Shown here piece by piece: positions 36,899 to 48,879 of a DNA stretch of 64,000 nt (position 1 is the stretch's first letter; each line of letters begins with the position of its first letter). The notes beneath the pieces were generated by a model that saw only the letters and a program-made list of their open reading frames with translations, had not been told where the DNA came from and did not search any database. The DNA comes from Paramecium sonneborni. Lineage: Eukaryota > Ciliophora > Oligohymenophorea > Peniculida > Parameciidae. The translations under genes were made by a program, and so were the position numbers. The stretch covers positions 356,744 to 420,743 of the forward strand of contig CAJJDN010000071.1 in the NCBI GenBank assembly GCA_905182985.1, given 5' to 3'.

Positions 36899-37486
36899 TT
36901 AATAATATTGCTGTTAAATTATTTCTAAAATTTATAAATAAAAATCAATGAATATTTGTTTTTATTTCAAAATGAAATAAATTATACAATTATACAATTC
37001 ATTATTTAAACAAGAAAAAACTTTTCAATTAAATATATAATAAGATTTTGCAGAAAGAGATAAAGGAATATTAAAAACTTCTATATTTAACTATGTGTTA
37101 ATTGAAACTAAATTTTTTCAAATAAATAATTTAAATTTACAAATATAATTTTACTTCTCAGTTTAGAATATAGATTTTAATAATTTTGATAATAAATATA
37201 TATATAAAATTTTATTATTATACTAATGGGATTAAAAAATACATTATGAGTAATAATTTTAATCCTCTCAAATCTACTAAGATTATTTAAATATATTGTT
37301 AGATATTTTTAAGTGATATTAGATATGTATTAATCTGATAATTTCTGATTTTACATCATAAAGTAAATCAGAATTTAAAGTAGAGCATCCTTTCTTTTAA
37401 ATAATAGATGATCAAATCATTACTTGTTGAAAATAGTATATAACTTAAGAGTTATTAATAAAATAAATTATAATAATTATTGTAAC
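36899..37486. other. intergenic, no gene recognised
   Basis: About 590 bp of very AT-rich DNA between the divergent MORN gene and the next plus-strand gene. UGA triplets close all frames quickly. No RNA-like GC-rich island is visible. Confidence 0.45.
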
Positions 37487-38417
37487 ATGATGGAACATTA
37501 TAAAGGGATAATGCTTTGTAATAGGCCATAAGCATCTATTAATTTAGATTATCATAAGTAAATTAAATTCAACATATTTATAGACCTTTTGTATCAAGAG
37601 TAACACATGCTGAACCTCTCGGTTACAATCCAGTTAAACAACTGTAAATTCATTAGCCAATTAAATGTATGTAGCTTATTTCATAAATCAAGAAATAAAA
37701 CCAATACTGAGTCAACATAAAGAATGGCTTTAAAATTTCCAAAAACATGCTAAAGAGAAAAAAACAGCATTACATTATTCTTAAGTTCAATCTCGTTTAC
37801 ATCCTGATAGGTATCAATCAAATAGTGACAATTAAAATTAATAGAATGATACGAAAATTCAATAAACATCGTTACATCAGAATTAATCAACAAAAGTTGA
37901 AGAAATATAATAAGAATAATTAAATCAATAAACAAATAAAAATGAATTAGGAGATGAAATAATTGATGATTAAGAATTGAATGAATTATTAGATTTTACT
38001 AAGAACCTAGATTTTGAATAATATATAAATGATTTAGAAGTATTAATACTACTCAAAGTAGGTCAAAACAGTAGTAGAAGCTTTAAAAAAGAGAATAGAA
38101 GAAATACGAATAGAGAATCCATAATTATCATAAAAGGAAGCAACAAAGAAAGCTTTAAAATAGAATAATAACAATCCAGCACAAAAACAAATCAAAAAAC
38201 ATGTTACTATATAAGAAGAAGAATAGGTAAAATAAAAAATTAATAATTTTAGCTTTAAAAAAATCTAGAAAAAAAAGAAACAAATTTGGAAAGTGTAGCT
38301 AAAAAAATAGCAGAAGAAATTCTTCAAAAAAATAAATACTTAAGAAATATTCATTCAAATATTTCAATGTAGAAATTAGTAGAAACAGAAGCTCGTAGAT
38401 TTCTTTAGAAAGAATGA
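37487..38417 (+). CDS. unknown Lys/Glu/Gln-rich coiled-coil protein
   Basis: Starts MMEHYKGIMLCNRPQAS; after an intron (about 37559-37584, 26 nt) reads PFVSRVTHAEPLGYNPVKQ, a conserved-looking phrase. The middle is low complexity (Asn/Gln/Asp, SRLHPDRYQSNSDNQ) with an acidic segment (GDEIIDDQELNELLDFT). The C-terminal third is a basic coiled coil: VKTVVEALKKRIEEIRIEN, QKEATKKALKQNNNNPAQ, ESVAKKIAEEILQKNKYL, ending TEARRFLQKE and TGA. Introns of 19 nt (38044-38062) and 26 nt (38228-38253) fit well; the join around 37650-37780 is unresolved. The composition would suit a ciliary or basal-body protein, but no family is recognised. Confidence 0.5.
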
Positions 38418-38486
38418 ATAAAACCAATAATATAAATCATATTAATAATCTACAGATTATTTTATATTTGTATATTATGTTAAGGA

Positions 38487-38977
38487 TCAGAAATCTTCTC
38501 TATCCAAGATTCTATTACATTCAGCTAAAACCTTATTTCTTTCTCTTCCAAGATAATAAGTATCACCTAAGTTGCACATATCAAAATATTTTTTATTGTG
38601 CTTCAAAAATTTAATTGGTTAAAAGTAGAGATAAGCAATAGGCCATACAACAAAATAAGGTGCCCAAGAGAATCTCTTTGTCTAAAACATTCTAACCATA
38701 GACACTGCAGCAGCACATGCCCATCCATCAACAAGTGATGTATATGTTACATCATATCGATACCTATGGTCCTAAGTGAAAAAATGTACTCTCTTCTGAC
38801 TACATATCCCCAATCTCTTTCTTCTTATGTCTTATAAAAGTTTGTATCAAAATCTGCAATATATTTTTAAACAAAAGCTTTTCTTAATTTAGCTGCCTAC
38901 ATTTCTTCAGCACTGAATCCTCTATTATATTCCATTTCCTCTTTTGAATTCACATATCTGCGAATTGCTCTTGACAT
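38487..38977 (-). CDS. small membrane protein, possibly mitochondrial
   Basis: ATG 38977: MSRAIRRYVNSKEEMEYNRG, a helical charged region, then EERDWGY. One 32-nt intron follows (GTAGTCAGAA...TCACTTAG, near 38759-38790). Then DHRYRYDVTYTSLVDGWACA leads into hydrophobic AAAVSMVRMF and APYFVVWPIAYLYFQPIKF, and a polar tail (GDTYYLGRERNKVLAECN) ends DREDF. About 150 residues with one or two membrane segments. The arrangement (basic N-terminus, short TM, charged tail) is like ciliate-specific subunits of mitochondrial respiratory complexes, but this is only a guess from layout. Confidence 0.6.
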
Positions 38978-39173
38978 TTTATTTTAATTAATATATGTTT
39001 TAGATTTGAATTAAAAAAAATATCATCTAATTAACAAATATTTCATATCATTTATACATCCAGCTCATCTAATACTACCTAAAATACACTTATAGTAAAA
39101 CTAAAGCTTAAATATTAAGTATAATTATTAATATATATATAATTTAAAATTCAAAATTAAATCAAACTATAAA

Positions 39174-40905
39174 TCAGTTTTTAATTGCCTCTTTAAACTC
39201 TTTAAGATAATGAATAAGACTATATTCAATTAAGATAAAATTATTTTCATTAATTATCGTGATTTAATTATTCCATCCAATTATTTTTAAAATCTTCTTG
39301 TTTACTTTTTTCAGATATTAAAATTAATTTGCACTAATTCTATTTTTCGAACTCTCTGTGTTTATATTTTCATTAATAAAAAGATGTATTTTATACTTAA
39401 TCACTTTTGTTTATAAATACTGTAATAATTAGGTCTAAAATATACTTAAAATATATACTTTTATCAAAATGCTCTTATATGGATTCTCAAAAGATGAGTC
39501 TTAAAGTACATTCAAAATTAGTTAAAGTGTTAATACATAATTTGATTCACATTCAATATTCTCTCCTTCAAAATGAATTGGTAATTATTTTACATTACAA
39601 AAAATGCACTGTAACTATTATAAATCATTTAGTAAACTCTTTATGTTAAATTAACAAGTCTCCTGAAATTTTTAATGCATACTATTGAGTATGAGAACAT
39701 TATAATATCCATGAATAGATTTAAATAATAGACTTTATGTATTCGAGATTAATTTAATTGTTTGTATATTTAATACAGAATTTAGATGGATTTTTTGTTT
39801 TTTATCAATAATTTCCGATGATAGATACTTAACTAATTATAAAGATCTTTTTGCATTTTCCAGGCAAGCCATCAATAATCTTTAGTTACGATTTTTCTTC
39901 CTTACCTCTTTATTTAATTTTAATATCTTTTAATATTCATTATCTTCTTAAATTAACATAATTAAATGAACAGAGTTTTTCTCTATAATTTTATATATGC
40001 AAATTCTATATGCAATCTTAGTAATTTCTGAATAAATTTCTGAAGACTTTTCTCTATAATCTCCTCCAAGCATATTATAAAGTATTTATTCTAAGGTTTA
40101 TGCTTTTTACTTTAAACGTTAACTTTATGTTAAAATTTAGAATGGTTATGAGAGTGATCTAATTTAAACAATTGAATATTTTCTTATAAATTAAAGAAAC
40201 TATTTTTGATCTTAAATAATTTTTTCTGCTTATTTATTAAAGTTTACTAATTTTAATTGATTTAATTTTTTATCAAATTTACATCTAATTATTTTCAATT
40301 AAAAAACATTATCTAATTATTTGTGTAGTTGAATGTTTTAATGCTTCAGTAAAAAAAATGATCTTTTCATTTTTTCACTACTCCAAATTGATTTTAGTAC
40401 TAGTACCAATGCTAATATAAACATTAATTATAAAGAATTGAAATAATTTTGAATTATTGAACTTAATACCATCAATCCTATCTAGTTTATTAACAAAACT
40501 AGAATGTTTATAATGACATTTGAACCTAATAGTAAACTGTATTGAATCATTGCCACAGTTTATCCTGCTAGAAACAGAATGTTGGAGTTTGAGAAGAAAT
40601 AAAGCAAAATGAAAATTAATCCACCTAATGACATGTTCATTGTCGCCATAACAAGATTGAAATATTTAGGTAACAATTTTATTAATCTATGACTGGTTAT
40701 AAAGCCTATTGGAATCATTATTAATGTGTATTTCCAAGCACCAAATCCAAATGGTATAATAAATTCCATAGTAAAAACACATATTGCACTTATGGTACCT
40801 AAACAACATGCCCAAGTATAAAAATTAAATAATTCTTCAAATTGATCTTAAAAATAAAGTTCTTCCATTTTAGAATTGTCAAATCTTAGAGTGTATTTAT
40901 TCATA
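39174..40905 (-). CDS. membrane histidine-kinase-like protein, degenerate
   Basis: Begins MNKYTLRFDNSKMEELYF, then four to six membrane helices (FNFYTWACCLGTISAICVF, MIPIGFITSH, MSLGGLIFILLYFFS, SNVIINILVLLIN, MFILALVLVLKSIW). A long Lys/Gln-rich linker follows, then a helical segment. The end resembles an ATPase of the GHKL type: QLILNVLQDSSFENPY where an N-box (NLL-NAxKF) would stand. The N-box Asn and glycine boxes are not obvious, and no clear phospho-His was found. This layout (multi-TM plus kinase-like region) is common for ciliate histidine kinases; catalytic loss is possible. The whole span reads almost as one frame; coordinates imply one unplaced small intron or miscount. Confidence 0.5.
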
Positions 40906-41022
40906 TAATTATTATTTGGAATTAATTTTTAACTTTCAATTCCAAAAAGGAAATAATTGATAAAATGTAGATCGAGAAATTACTTCAATACATAAGTTGT
41001 TATATCTAGAATATAAAAAAAT

Positions 41023-42426
41023 TCAATCATTTTAATCATCATTTTCTTCTGCAATCTCTTCAGGATATTCTCCTTCTCCATCTTCACCTTCTTCATTTAA
41101 TTATTCTGGGTCAATCCCGAATAGATGCAAATTTTACTTAATTTTAAATATTATTTACACTAAAAATTTCTCTAAATTAATTATTTTCGTTGGCTAATTT
41201 TTCAACTTCCTCTTGCAATTATTATTTTTCCTCATTCATATGTTGATATAATTATTTAAAATTCTCAATCAAATCTAAAGTAATATTAAATTGTTTAAAA
41301 ACCTTCTAATTTATGGTTTTCCTCATTTTTTTCTTCCAATTACTAACTTAATTCTTAAATAACTTAATCTTTTTCATTATCCTAACTTTTAGATAGTTTT
41401 TTGTTTGATGATATCTGATTTCGAGTGTTTCTAAAATTATTTTATTATTCTTCTGCCATTTCTTGAATTTATAATTACTTATCCTAAAGTTACTATTATA
41501 ATTATTCAATAATTTGATCTTTCATGTTTGATTCTTCATAAAGTTCTTAGATATCTTACTTATTTTAATAAATTATAAATGTTACATCATTTTATTCCTA
41601 CTATTTCTCATTGAGAACTTATTCAAGATCTCTTATTTACTATTCATACTGTCTAACTTTACTAATTTCTTCATTGAGCTACTTATTTGTTTAGTTGAGC
41701 TTGTGATTTAAATTTTTATTATCATCCTAAACTTATTGAATCTTTTATCTATCATCTTTATGTTTTTGCTCATAATCTTACTCCAATTTTTATCTAATTA
41801 CATATAATTTTTGAGATACAATCTTTTTGAAAAATCTTTTTCTCTATCTTTAACCAAATTCAATTCTGCTCTTAATCTCTCTGTTTATTATTACTCTTCC
41901 TTTAATTAATTAATGAGTGCTGAATAAGATTTTTCAAATTCCTGAGGCTTCTAATTGGAGGAGTATTGTTTTTTATCAAAACCTTAGTATTGTTAATCAT
42001 ATCTTTTATCATGGCTATCAATTTTCCTATCCAAATAATCATATTTTTTTTCAACATACTCAGGTTTTCTGGTAACATCAATTGTTTTTGAGTAGTCTTA
42101 TTTTTTAGTATCATGAGTCAAGTAATCTTTAGTTGGAGGTTGAGCTTTGAAATCATTTTTTTTTTGAGAGTTTCTTTATTCAGATTGAGATGGAGCAGGA
42201 ATTAAACTTTGATTATTTTAGTACATTTCTAACAGAGGAATTAACAGATACCTTAGTATGGAATGATTTCAGTTTTGTGTTGTTGATCTATTGGCCCAGT
42301 TCTATTATGTATTTATGAATCACAAGAATAGCATAGTCTATATATTTATGCGTATCTGCATTATGAACATTTGATAGTTGCAGGTCTTTGTTGACACTTT
42401 TGACATTTAACAAAAAGTGATTGCAT
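41023..42426 (-). CDS. B-box zinc-finger and coiled-coil protein
   Basis: Starts at ATG 42426 (M-Q-S-L-F-V-K). The N-terminal zinc motif reads CQKCQQRPATIKCSQC, then LCYSCDSQIHNRTG and a final HK. This gives the C-x2-C...C-x2-C...C-x2-C...H...H spacing of a B-box. After a 23-nt intron comes a Gln/Ser-rich region, a repeated D-K-x-Y-D segment (RKIDSHDKRYDQQYQG), then about 250 residues of coiled coil (QLNEEISKVRQYEQQI, RDLEQVLNEKQQEQN). The acidic C-terminus is EEGEDGEGEYPEEIAEEN. Introns of 26, 28 and 22 nt were placed by frame. B-box proteins often act in protein complexes or at cilia. No RING finger is present. Confidence 0.75.
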
Positions 42427-42540
42427 TATAATGTTGGGATAATATGTATAAAATAAATTTGAATTTGATAAAAGAGAGATGGATAGTATGAAAAGTACTT
42501 AGAAATAATATTTGTATTATTTTTGAATAATGAATATAAA

Positions 42541-43591
42541 TCAAGCCCAGACTTGACCTCTGAATTGTATAGCTCTGGAGTTCTTCCATCCTTTTTTGAA
42601 GTGATTATAATAGACGCCATCTCTGACTGCATACATTTCCCATCTAAATAATGAGAATAAAATAATACCTAAGAGAGAGATTGTTTCTGTAAAATCCTCT
42701 AGTCTTCAAGTAAGCAAATGGATATATTAAAGCAACACCAGTTAAAAACATATAATATCTAACAGTTTTATCTGGTCTTTAGAATCCACTTCTTCTTTAA
42801 ACAAATTAAATGAAATTAGTGACATCGAATGCCATTTATGGTGTTGATGCAGGAGTACCATCCTCATAATCAACAAGTCCTTTAAAATAAATTGATACTC
42901 TTACCATCATGTAATTATCTAACCATACCAATAATCATGTGATCAAAATATGGATTATAAGCCTTTCCCTTTGGAACATCTAAACCTTAATAAGGCTTGT
43001 AATGATATCCAGTCAAAATATTATAAATATAATTAATGCCTCCAGGTCTAAGTCTAATTTTAGAAAAGTCTGTTGGCCATACACCTCCATTTGCATTTTT
43101 AGCTTAATCTTATGAGAAGTAAGGTGGATAGATTCCTAATCATTATTCTTATATTTACTGTCATGAATATATCTATCTCTTTCATCCCATTCCTAATAGT
43201 AGAATTACTTAAAGTGATGATGAGCAGGATGAATTGTGAAATTACTTACCAATGCAGCCAACTCTAATTGCTTATAAACTTTATCCAATAAAACATCATA
43301 TTTTTTATACACAATACCATGACAATTAGCACAGTTTCTAGAAAATACAAGAAATCTAAACTATCATTATAATTAATACCCTCTTCTAACACTACCTGAA
43401 TCAAATGTCCCTAAAAATCTATATTAAGGCCATGACATATGTCCTCTATGTGTACCTACTTCTGTCACTTGCTCTTCATATCCCTTTATACCCCAAAAGG
43501 CACCAATATCATCTCTGTATAACCAGGCATGAACACTGTTGTCTTATTAGGTCATCAACATTCCTACTCCTAAACAAAAAAGAGCCTTCAT
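42541..43591 (-). CDS. CYC1: cytochrome c1 of respiratory complex III
   Basis: Heme attachment motif RNCANCHG follows RRGF and is preceded by a short N-terminus (MKALFCLGVGML). Downstream are other family segments: NGGVWPTDFS, RLRPGGINYIYNILTGY, NPYFDHMIIGMV with the axial-ligand Met, YEDGTPASTPQMAFDV, and the C-terminal anchor YYMFLTGVALIYPFAYLKTR. Introns: a 24-nt one just before the heme motif (with in-frame TGA), others in the middle, and 25 nt near 42650. The N-terminus is short compared with the usual bipartite presequence, as seen in some protists. Acts in the inner mitochondrial membrane, passing electrons to cytochrome c. Confidence 0.95.
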
Positions 43592-44527
43592 TTTTAAAAT
43601 ATTTAATATCTAATAAATTTATTTAACAATAGTTATTCCTATACAATCTAAAACAAAACTTATAACATTTCTTCATTTTCACTCTCTTACTCATTCCCTA
43701 TCTATCATCTTTATACCTCTTTATCTATTTTTTTATCTAACTTTTTCTTATTTTCCTAATCCAACATTTCATACTTATATAATATCTACTAATCTTTAAA
43801 GCTCTCTATCTAGATTACTCCTTTCTTTAAGATTTATTAATCAATATTCTTTTACAATTAATAGCCATTATTTCATTCTATCATATCTTCATCTAAATTC
43901 AACTCATGTATCATAATCTCGACTCAATTTTGCCTCAAATTTTCTTTTTATCATTTTCATATATTTAAATTTAACATTAATTACACCATCTATCAACAAT
44001 TAATTTAATAAAAACAATAATCAAATTATTATTATCAAATTTATAATAAAAGTTAACAATAAAGACATATTTATATACTTAGATAATCTATAAATTTTGA
44101 ATTAATCATGTTTCAATAATTAATGGATTTTTTATGTATAAAAATATTTATATTTTGTTAAAAAATACTTAGTACAAACAAGAAAATATTAATCCAATTT
44201 AATGTCTGATTAGAATTATTGTATTAAATTAGATTTTTATTAATTTATTATAATTTTTTAAAAGAAATCTATTTAGATAATCATTTAAAATTGTTTGTAT
44301 AAATTTATAAAAGTAAAAATTATCCAAAATTATCGTTTTTAGATACATCTAAATTATCTTGATATAGATATAAAATTGTTTTACTAATGGATAATCCTTT
44401 TTTCTTTAGCAAATTTATATATTTTTTACAAAGCCCAAGATTTATGTGAAAAAATTCTAGAAAGTATTTTTGATTTAAAAAATAAAAAAAGGTTTTTTAT
44501 TATTTTTTCTGTTTATATTTTTATTAA
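43592..44527. other. intergenic with a possible short minus-strand gene
   Basis: Mostly AT-rich DNA. On the minus strand, about 43900 to 43705, one frame reads GYQLQKNIDQQILKKGVIQI then ESFKDQQILYKYEMLDQENK, with composition like real Paramecium proteins, and ends in TGA at 43705. An in-frame TGA just upstream (about 43880) would have to be inside an intron that I could not place; an ATG near 43960 could start it. From 43980 to 44527 nothing coding is seen. Confidence 0.3.
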
Positions 44528-45454
44528 ATGTTTTCTAGAATTTTTAAGTAAAATTATTTGACAAAGATTGCTTTATTTTCAACAGCCTCTTTAATATATT
44601 GGGGAAGTAGAAAGAATAAAAACGAGGAAATATTTTAAATTTTACACAAATAGACATAAAATTAGATTGTAAAATTCTTTCTAAATGGGAGAATAATTGG
44701 TTAGGGAGCAGTGCTGAAAAATGGATTTGTAGTTACAAGTTCTGAAGTATTTGAAACTTAATAACCTTAAATCACTGCATAAATAAATGGATAATTATAA
44801 AACTATGAAATAGTAAAAATTGAAGAAGGACTAGCAATCTTAAAAATATAACAATAGAAATCTGAATTTAATATGTCAAAATATTAGATAGGATAAAGTG
44901 CATATGTTTTAGGAACAGATGAATAAGGTTTGAAAGAATTCGAATAATGTCCTATAACAGATAGCAATTTTACTTTAGATATAGGATTAGTAGGAGAGGA
45001 GGCCTTAAATTAAACATTTCCATTTATTTTATTGAATGGGTGTTATTCTAGTCCAGGAAGTAAATGATGATATAAATATTTAGGTCCTGTTTTAAATAAA
45101 AATGGAGAATTATTGGGGATAATAAGTGGGAAGTTCAAAAATCAGACTTAAGTAGTTCCATCTGAATATTTTAAAGGATTGGAAAAAGGAAAATCTGTAG
45201 TAAAGCCTTATTTGGGATTGACTTTGAAAACTTCTGATTAAGGAGGTGCTTTTATCATAAAAATAAATTCGGACAGTCCTGCAGAGAAGGCAGGTTTAAA
45301 ATTAGGAGAAATAATTAAATCTGTAGATGGAATTAAAATCTAACATGGAAAAGATGTTACAAAATTATTAGGTGTTACTGAAAATGTCGATAGTCACACA
45401 ATGGTTGTTTTAAGAAATGGAAAGGAGAGAACTGTATATGTAAATTTGAAATGA
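44528..45454 (+). CDS. HtrA/DegP-like protein with apparently inactive protease domain
   Basis: N-terminus MFSRIFKQNYLTKIALFS could be a mitochondrial presequence or anchor. The trypsin-like part has the HtrA outline (GQGAVLKNGFVVTSSEVF, EEGLAILKIQQ, GPVLNKNGELLGIISG), but the triad positions appear changed. The VTNAHV His position reads SSEV, the DLALLKI Asp position reads G-L-A-I-L-K-I, and the GNSGGP Ser position reads SPGSGP, with Gly where Ser should be. A C-terminal PDZ domain is intact (PYLGLTL, AFIIKINSDSPAEKAGLKLG, EIIKSVDGIKI, VVLRNGKER). One 24-nt intron (45062-45085 region) with in-frame TGA. It may act as a binding or chaperone-like pseudoprotease. Confidence 0.75.
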
Positions 45455-45550
45455 GCATAAGTTATAGAGTATTATATACTATATTTAATATTAATATACA
45501 AGTAACAGTATATAATTTGTATTTGAATTTATTATTTAAAATAGTGTATT

Positions 45551-48110
45551 ATGTTTATTAATAAATCCAAAAAGCCTTCATTATTGTATGTTGAATGTAA
45601 ATCAAGAGATATTTCAAGAAGAAATTCTAGGATAAGTGATTTTCTTAATGATACTACGAATAAGGAAAATTCAAATTAATAATCCAATTTTATTCCAAAC
45701 ACAGCGAAAAAGATTGATAGAACTATTGGAAGTTTAAACAAGATGTATAAATAAGCAATATAGGATTAATAAAATTTATAAGAGCAAGCATCAATGTTAA
45801 TTGAAGACTTGAATGGGAAGTTATTGTAAAGAGCCGAATTGATAGGATAAGTGGAAGAATTAGAGGAATTAATAGAATTCCATAAAATATAAAGTAATTT
45901 TGAGTTTGCTTTTGCAACTAAAATAGAATAGTTAGATCTACAAATTTAATAGTTAAAAAAATAATCTTCTTTTAAATTATCAAACAACATAGCTGATTTA
46001 ATACGAGATAGAGAATAATAACATAAAATATTAAAGGAAAAAATAAATTAAGAAACAACACTTGCTATGACAATGTATTTGTAACAATGGGGTAAAGTAT
46101 TATTTTCTAAATATAAGGTCATTAATTTGAGGTTATCAAGAATTAATATGGTAATGAAGTATATCAATAAGTTTTAAAAGAACAAGAATAATAAATCAAT
46201 TAATTGATCTCACAATAATATAATAAAAAAATATAAGGTATAATTTTGATACTCAGAAATCATGAGAAATTAGAAAAAGCTATTTAATTAAATATTGATT
46301 ATGTTGATACATAATTAAATGATGATATTGTTATAATAAAATAAACAATGGACCAAAAAAAACAGTTAGTCCAGAATATTAGAAACAATCTTTTAGAAGA
46401 AGATTAATCTAAATTCTAATTATTAAAAAGAGTTGAAGATCTGGAGTAAGAGAATCAATAATTGGAATAATAATTAAATGAAATTACTATGAAAAAAGAT
46501 CTCTATTAATAAGAAATATTAAATAAATAAAAAACCGAAGAAATTTACAATGAGATACTAACAGGATTTGATTGCTTATCACAAATTGATAATGATGATC
46601 AAAAAAGTGATAATAGTAATTCTTAACTTAGAAGTGGTACGAACATATTAAGCAATATAAATAAATAAACTAAGAAAGTTTTAAGTAATCACTTAAATAA
46701 GGATGATTCCTTACATTTTAGTCAATTACAATAATATTTATAAATTAATAGTATAGATGGTGAAACTAATTCTAAATGTTCATCAGCCTGTCAATTATCT
46801 GCTGATGATTCATTATTATAACATTTTAATGAATTAAATTTAACCTTACTATAATCTGAAAAGTCTAAAAATAATTATTGTAATATGCCTTTACAATAAT
46901 CATAATAATCATAATAATAATAATAATAATCATAATTATAATTATAATAATCATAATTATATTCATAATAATCATAAGTTTAATACAACTATTTTAATTA
47001 GAAGAATTCACCAATAGAAAATTAGTCTTAATAGATTGATTTTATAAGATTATAAACTATTACTGAAGAATAATTAAGTTCAAAAAGAGAGAAATCTAAA
47101 ATGGAATAATCCACTAAAATAAATAATACTCCTATTCATTAAAATTTTTAAAATTATTTAAATCTGAACTAAGTTTAAGTTATTGATAATTCATCCTAAA
47201 GCACTCGAGTTCCACTAACTGAATAAACAAAGCGCTTCTCAAATAAATTAGGTTAATCTTAATTATAAATGACAAATTGCAATGAAGTTACACAAAAGTA
47301 AATATCAATTCCATCTCCATACATGCCTTTGTTTTTTAATAATTAACCAAACAATCCTCAAACATAAAAGAGTTAACAACCTTAAGTTTTTAAATTTAAA
47401 GAATAAAATTCTTTATCTGAATAAATTTCAAAACACAAAAAATCAAAATCCTTTGATTCTACTGCTAATAAAGATATCTAGTAGAAATAATTATTTTGCA
47501 ATATTTCAGCTAATAATGGATAAACCTATTATAATTCAAAAGATTCCTAATATCTCTCAACAAAATCAAATCTCTTGATTCCTATTGAATAAGAAATACT
47601 TAAGATAACGAAACCTTTATTAAAGGGTGTGTTAATTTATAAAAGGTTTACATCAACTAAACCAAATTTAACGAAAATGGAATTTGATCCTTTTACATGT
47701 TAAAATCCAAATATCTGTGGATATTGTCCAAGAATTATCGCTTTGTCATAAAACTTTGATAAAATTGAATTTAAAAATTAAATGAGAATTAATGTAAAAT
47801 ATTTAATATTATTTAGCAAGTTGATTCTTCTCTATAATTAGATTAAATTATGAGAGTTATTATTCCTAAGACAATCTAGTAGAGTATTCAAATAAAGAAA
47901 TAAATATAAAATAGATATATTTTAAGTCAAGAAGAAAGAATTTTTTGTAGTATTGTTTATTGGCCAATGTCAATCATTACTTAAAATGAAGGTAGGATTG
48001 AATTATTGTTTGATAATGAGGAAATATTGGAATCATGGTAAACAAGTCTTATTTTTCTGAAAGATAACATTAAAACACTATAAATCATCAATAAAAAATT
48101 AAAAAAATGA
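45551..48110 (+). CDS. large Gln-rich coiled-coil protein with PH-like C-terminus
   Basis: ATG 45551 (MFINKSKKPSLLYVECKS). Residues 50-330 are long coiled coil (LQRAELIGQVEELEELIEF, RVEDLEQENQQLEQQLNE). A Ser/Gln-rich middle holds a polyQ/S tract (46896-46985). A short Cys cluster follows (CQNPNICGYCPRII), then a C-terminal region whose last 50 residues (EGRIELLFDNEEILESWQ) look like the final strand and helix of a PH domain. One or two introns are needed near 46120-46260, and a 23-nt one lies at about 47796-47818. Length about 830 residues. The combination suggests a cytoskeletal or trafficking scaffold. The PH call is weak. Confidence 0.6.
46896..46985 (+). repeat. polyglutamine/serine tract written in UAA codons
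   Basis: TAA, CAA and TCA codons alternate here (CAATAATCATAATAATC and similar), coding Gln with interspersed Ser and Leu. Under the standard code it would look like a string of stops. Confidence 0.8.
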
Positions 48111-48183
48111 ATGTGATTTGTTTAATTAATTTTTAATACTCATATTTTTAATTCATAATTAAATATATCCTAAATTAATACAG

Positions 48184-48619
48184 ATGCCAATTTATAACGA
48201 AGTTTGGGAAGAGGAAGGTACTCACTATATTTAATTAAATAGATTTTATGTTCAGAAATATGATTAATCTTTAAACATTGACCAAAAATCATGTTAAATT
48301 GTTGGATAATCTAAAATTTGAGTTTGTCGAATATAAAGTATTCATATCAAATTATTAATTAGGCAAATTAATTGCTTGCTTGTCACCTATATGATAGAAT
48401 GGCTTAACATTGCAAAAATCAATTTGGTCTCTTTGAAGATTCTTATGTGCCTGAATGTTTAGATGCAAGAAATTATTTCTAATTGTGTGTCAGAATGAAT
48501 GCTTCATACGGTTTAGCTAAAAAATATTTCCCAGAGTAGCTTTTCTTATTCATATTAGATATTTCTTAACTAACGAATATTCAAGACCAAATCCAAATTT
48601 CAAAGAATTAGGACTTTGA
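48184..48619 (+). CDS. twin CX9C protein, mitochondrial intermembrane-space type
   Basis: Starts MPIYNEVWEEED after joining across a 25-nt intron (about 48215-48239), then a helical region (LLDNLKFEFVEYK) and a 25-nt intron (about 48334-48358). The core is CHLYDRMAQHC followed by CLDARNYFQLC, two exact C-x9-C motifs separated by 14 residues (KNQFGLFEDSYVPE). A third intron (23 nt) precedes YFLTNEYSRPNPNFKELGL. About 115 residues. Twin CX9C proteins are imported and oxidised by Mia40 and include complex I subunits and assembly factors of complexes I and IV. Which one this is cannot be decided. Confidence 0.75.
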
Positions 48620-48879
48620 AACATTATTAATAAACAATACATTAATTACACAAGACATTTTCATATAACTATATTCTTTATTATATTTATCAATACTTAT
48701 TTATAAATAATCTTTACATACAAATTTAAATACAGTATAGATTTGATTATATTGATACACATAGGAATATAACATTAAACATATTGTTCTTTAAAATTAT
48801 TTATATTTACAATGATTATATTAAACTGTCTGGCAAATTTAAAAATTTTTAACATTTAGTTTTATTTAAATTCGAAATA

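Noticed and set aside
46895..46990. CRISPR-like or satellite array
   Set aside because: The repeat is trinucleotide-based and in frame within a coding sequence; no spacers or palindromes.
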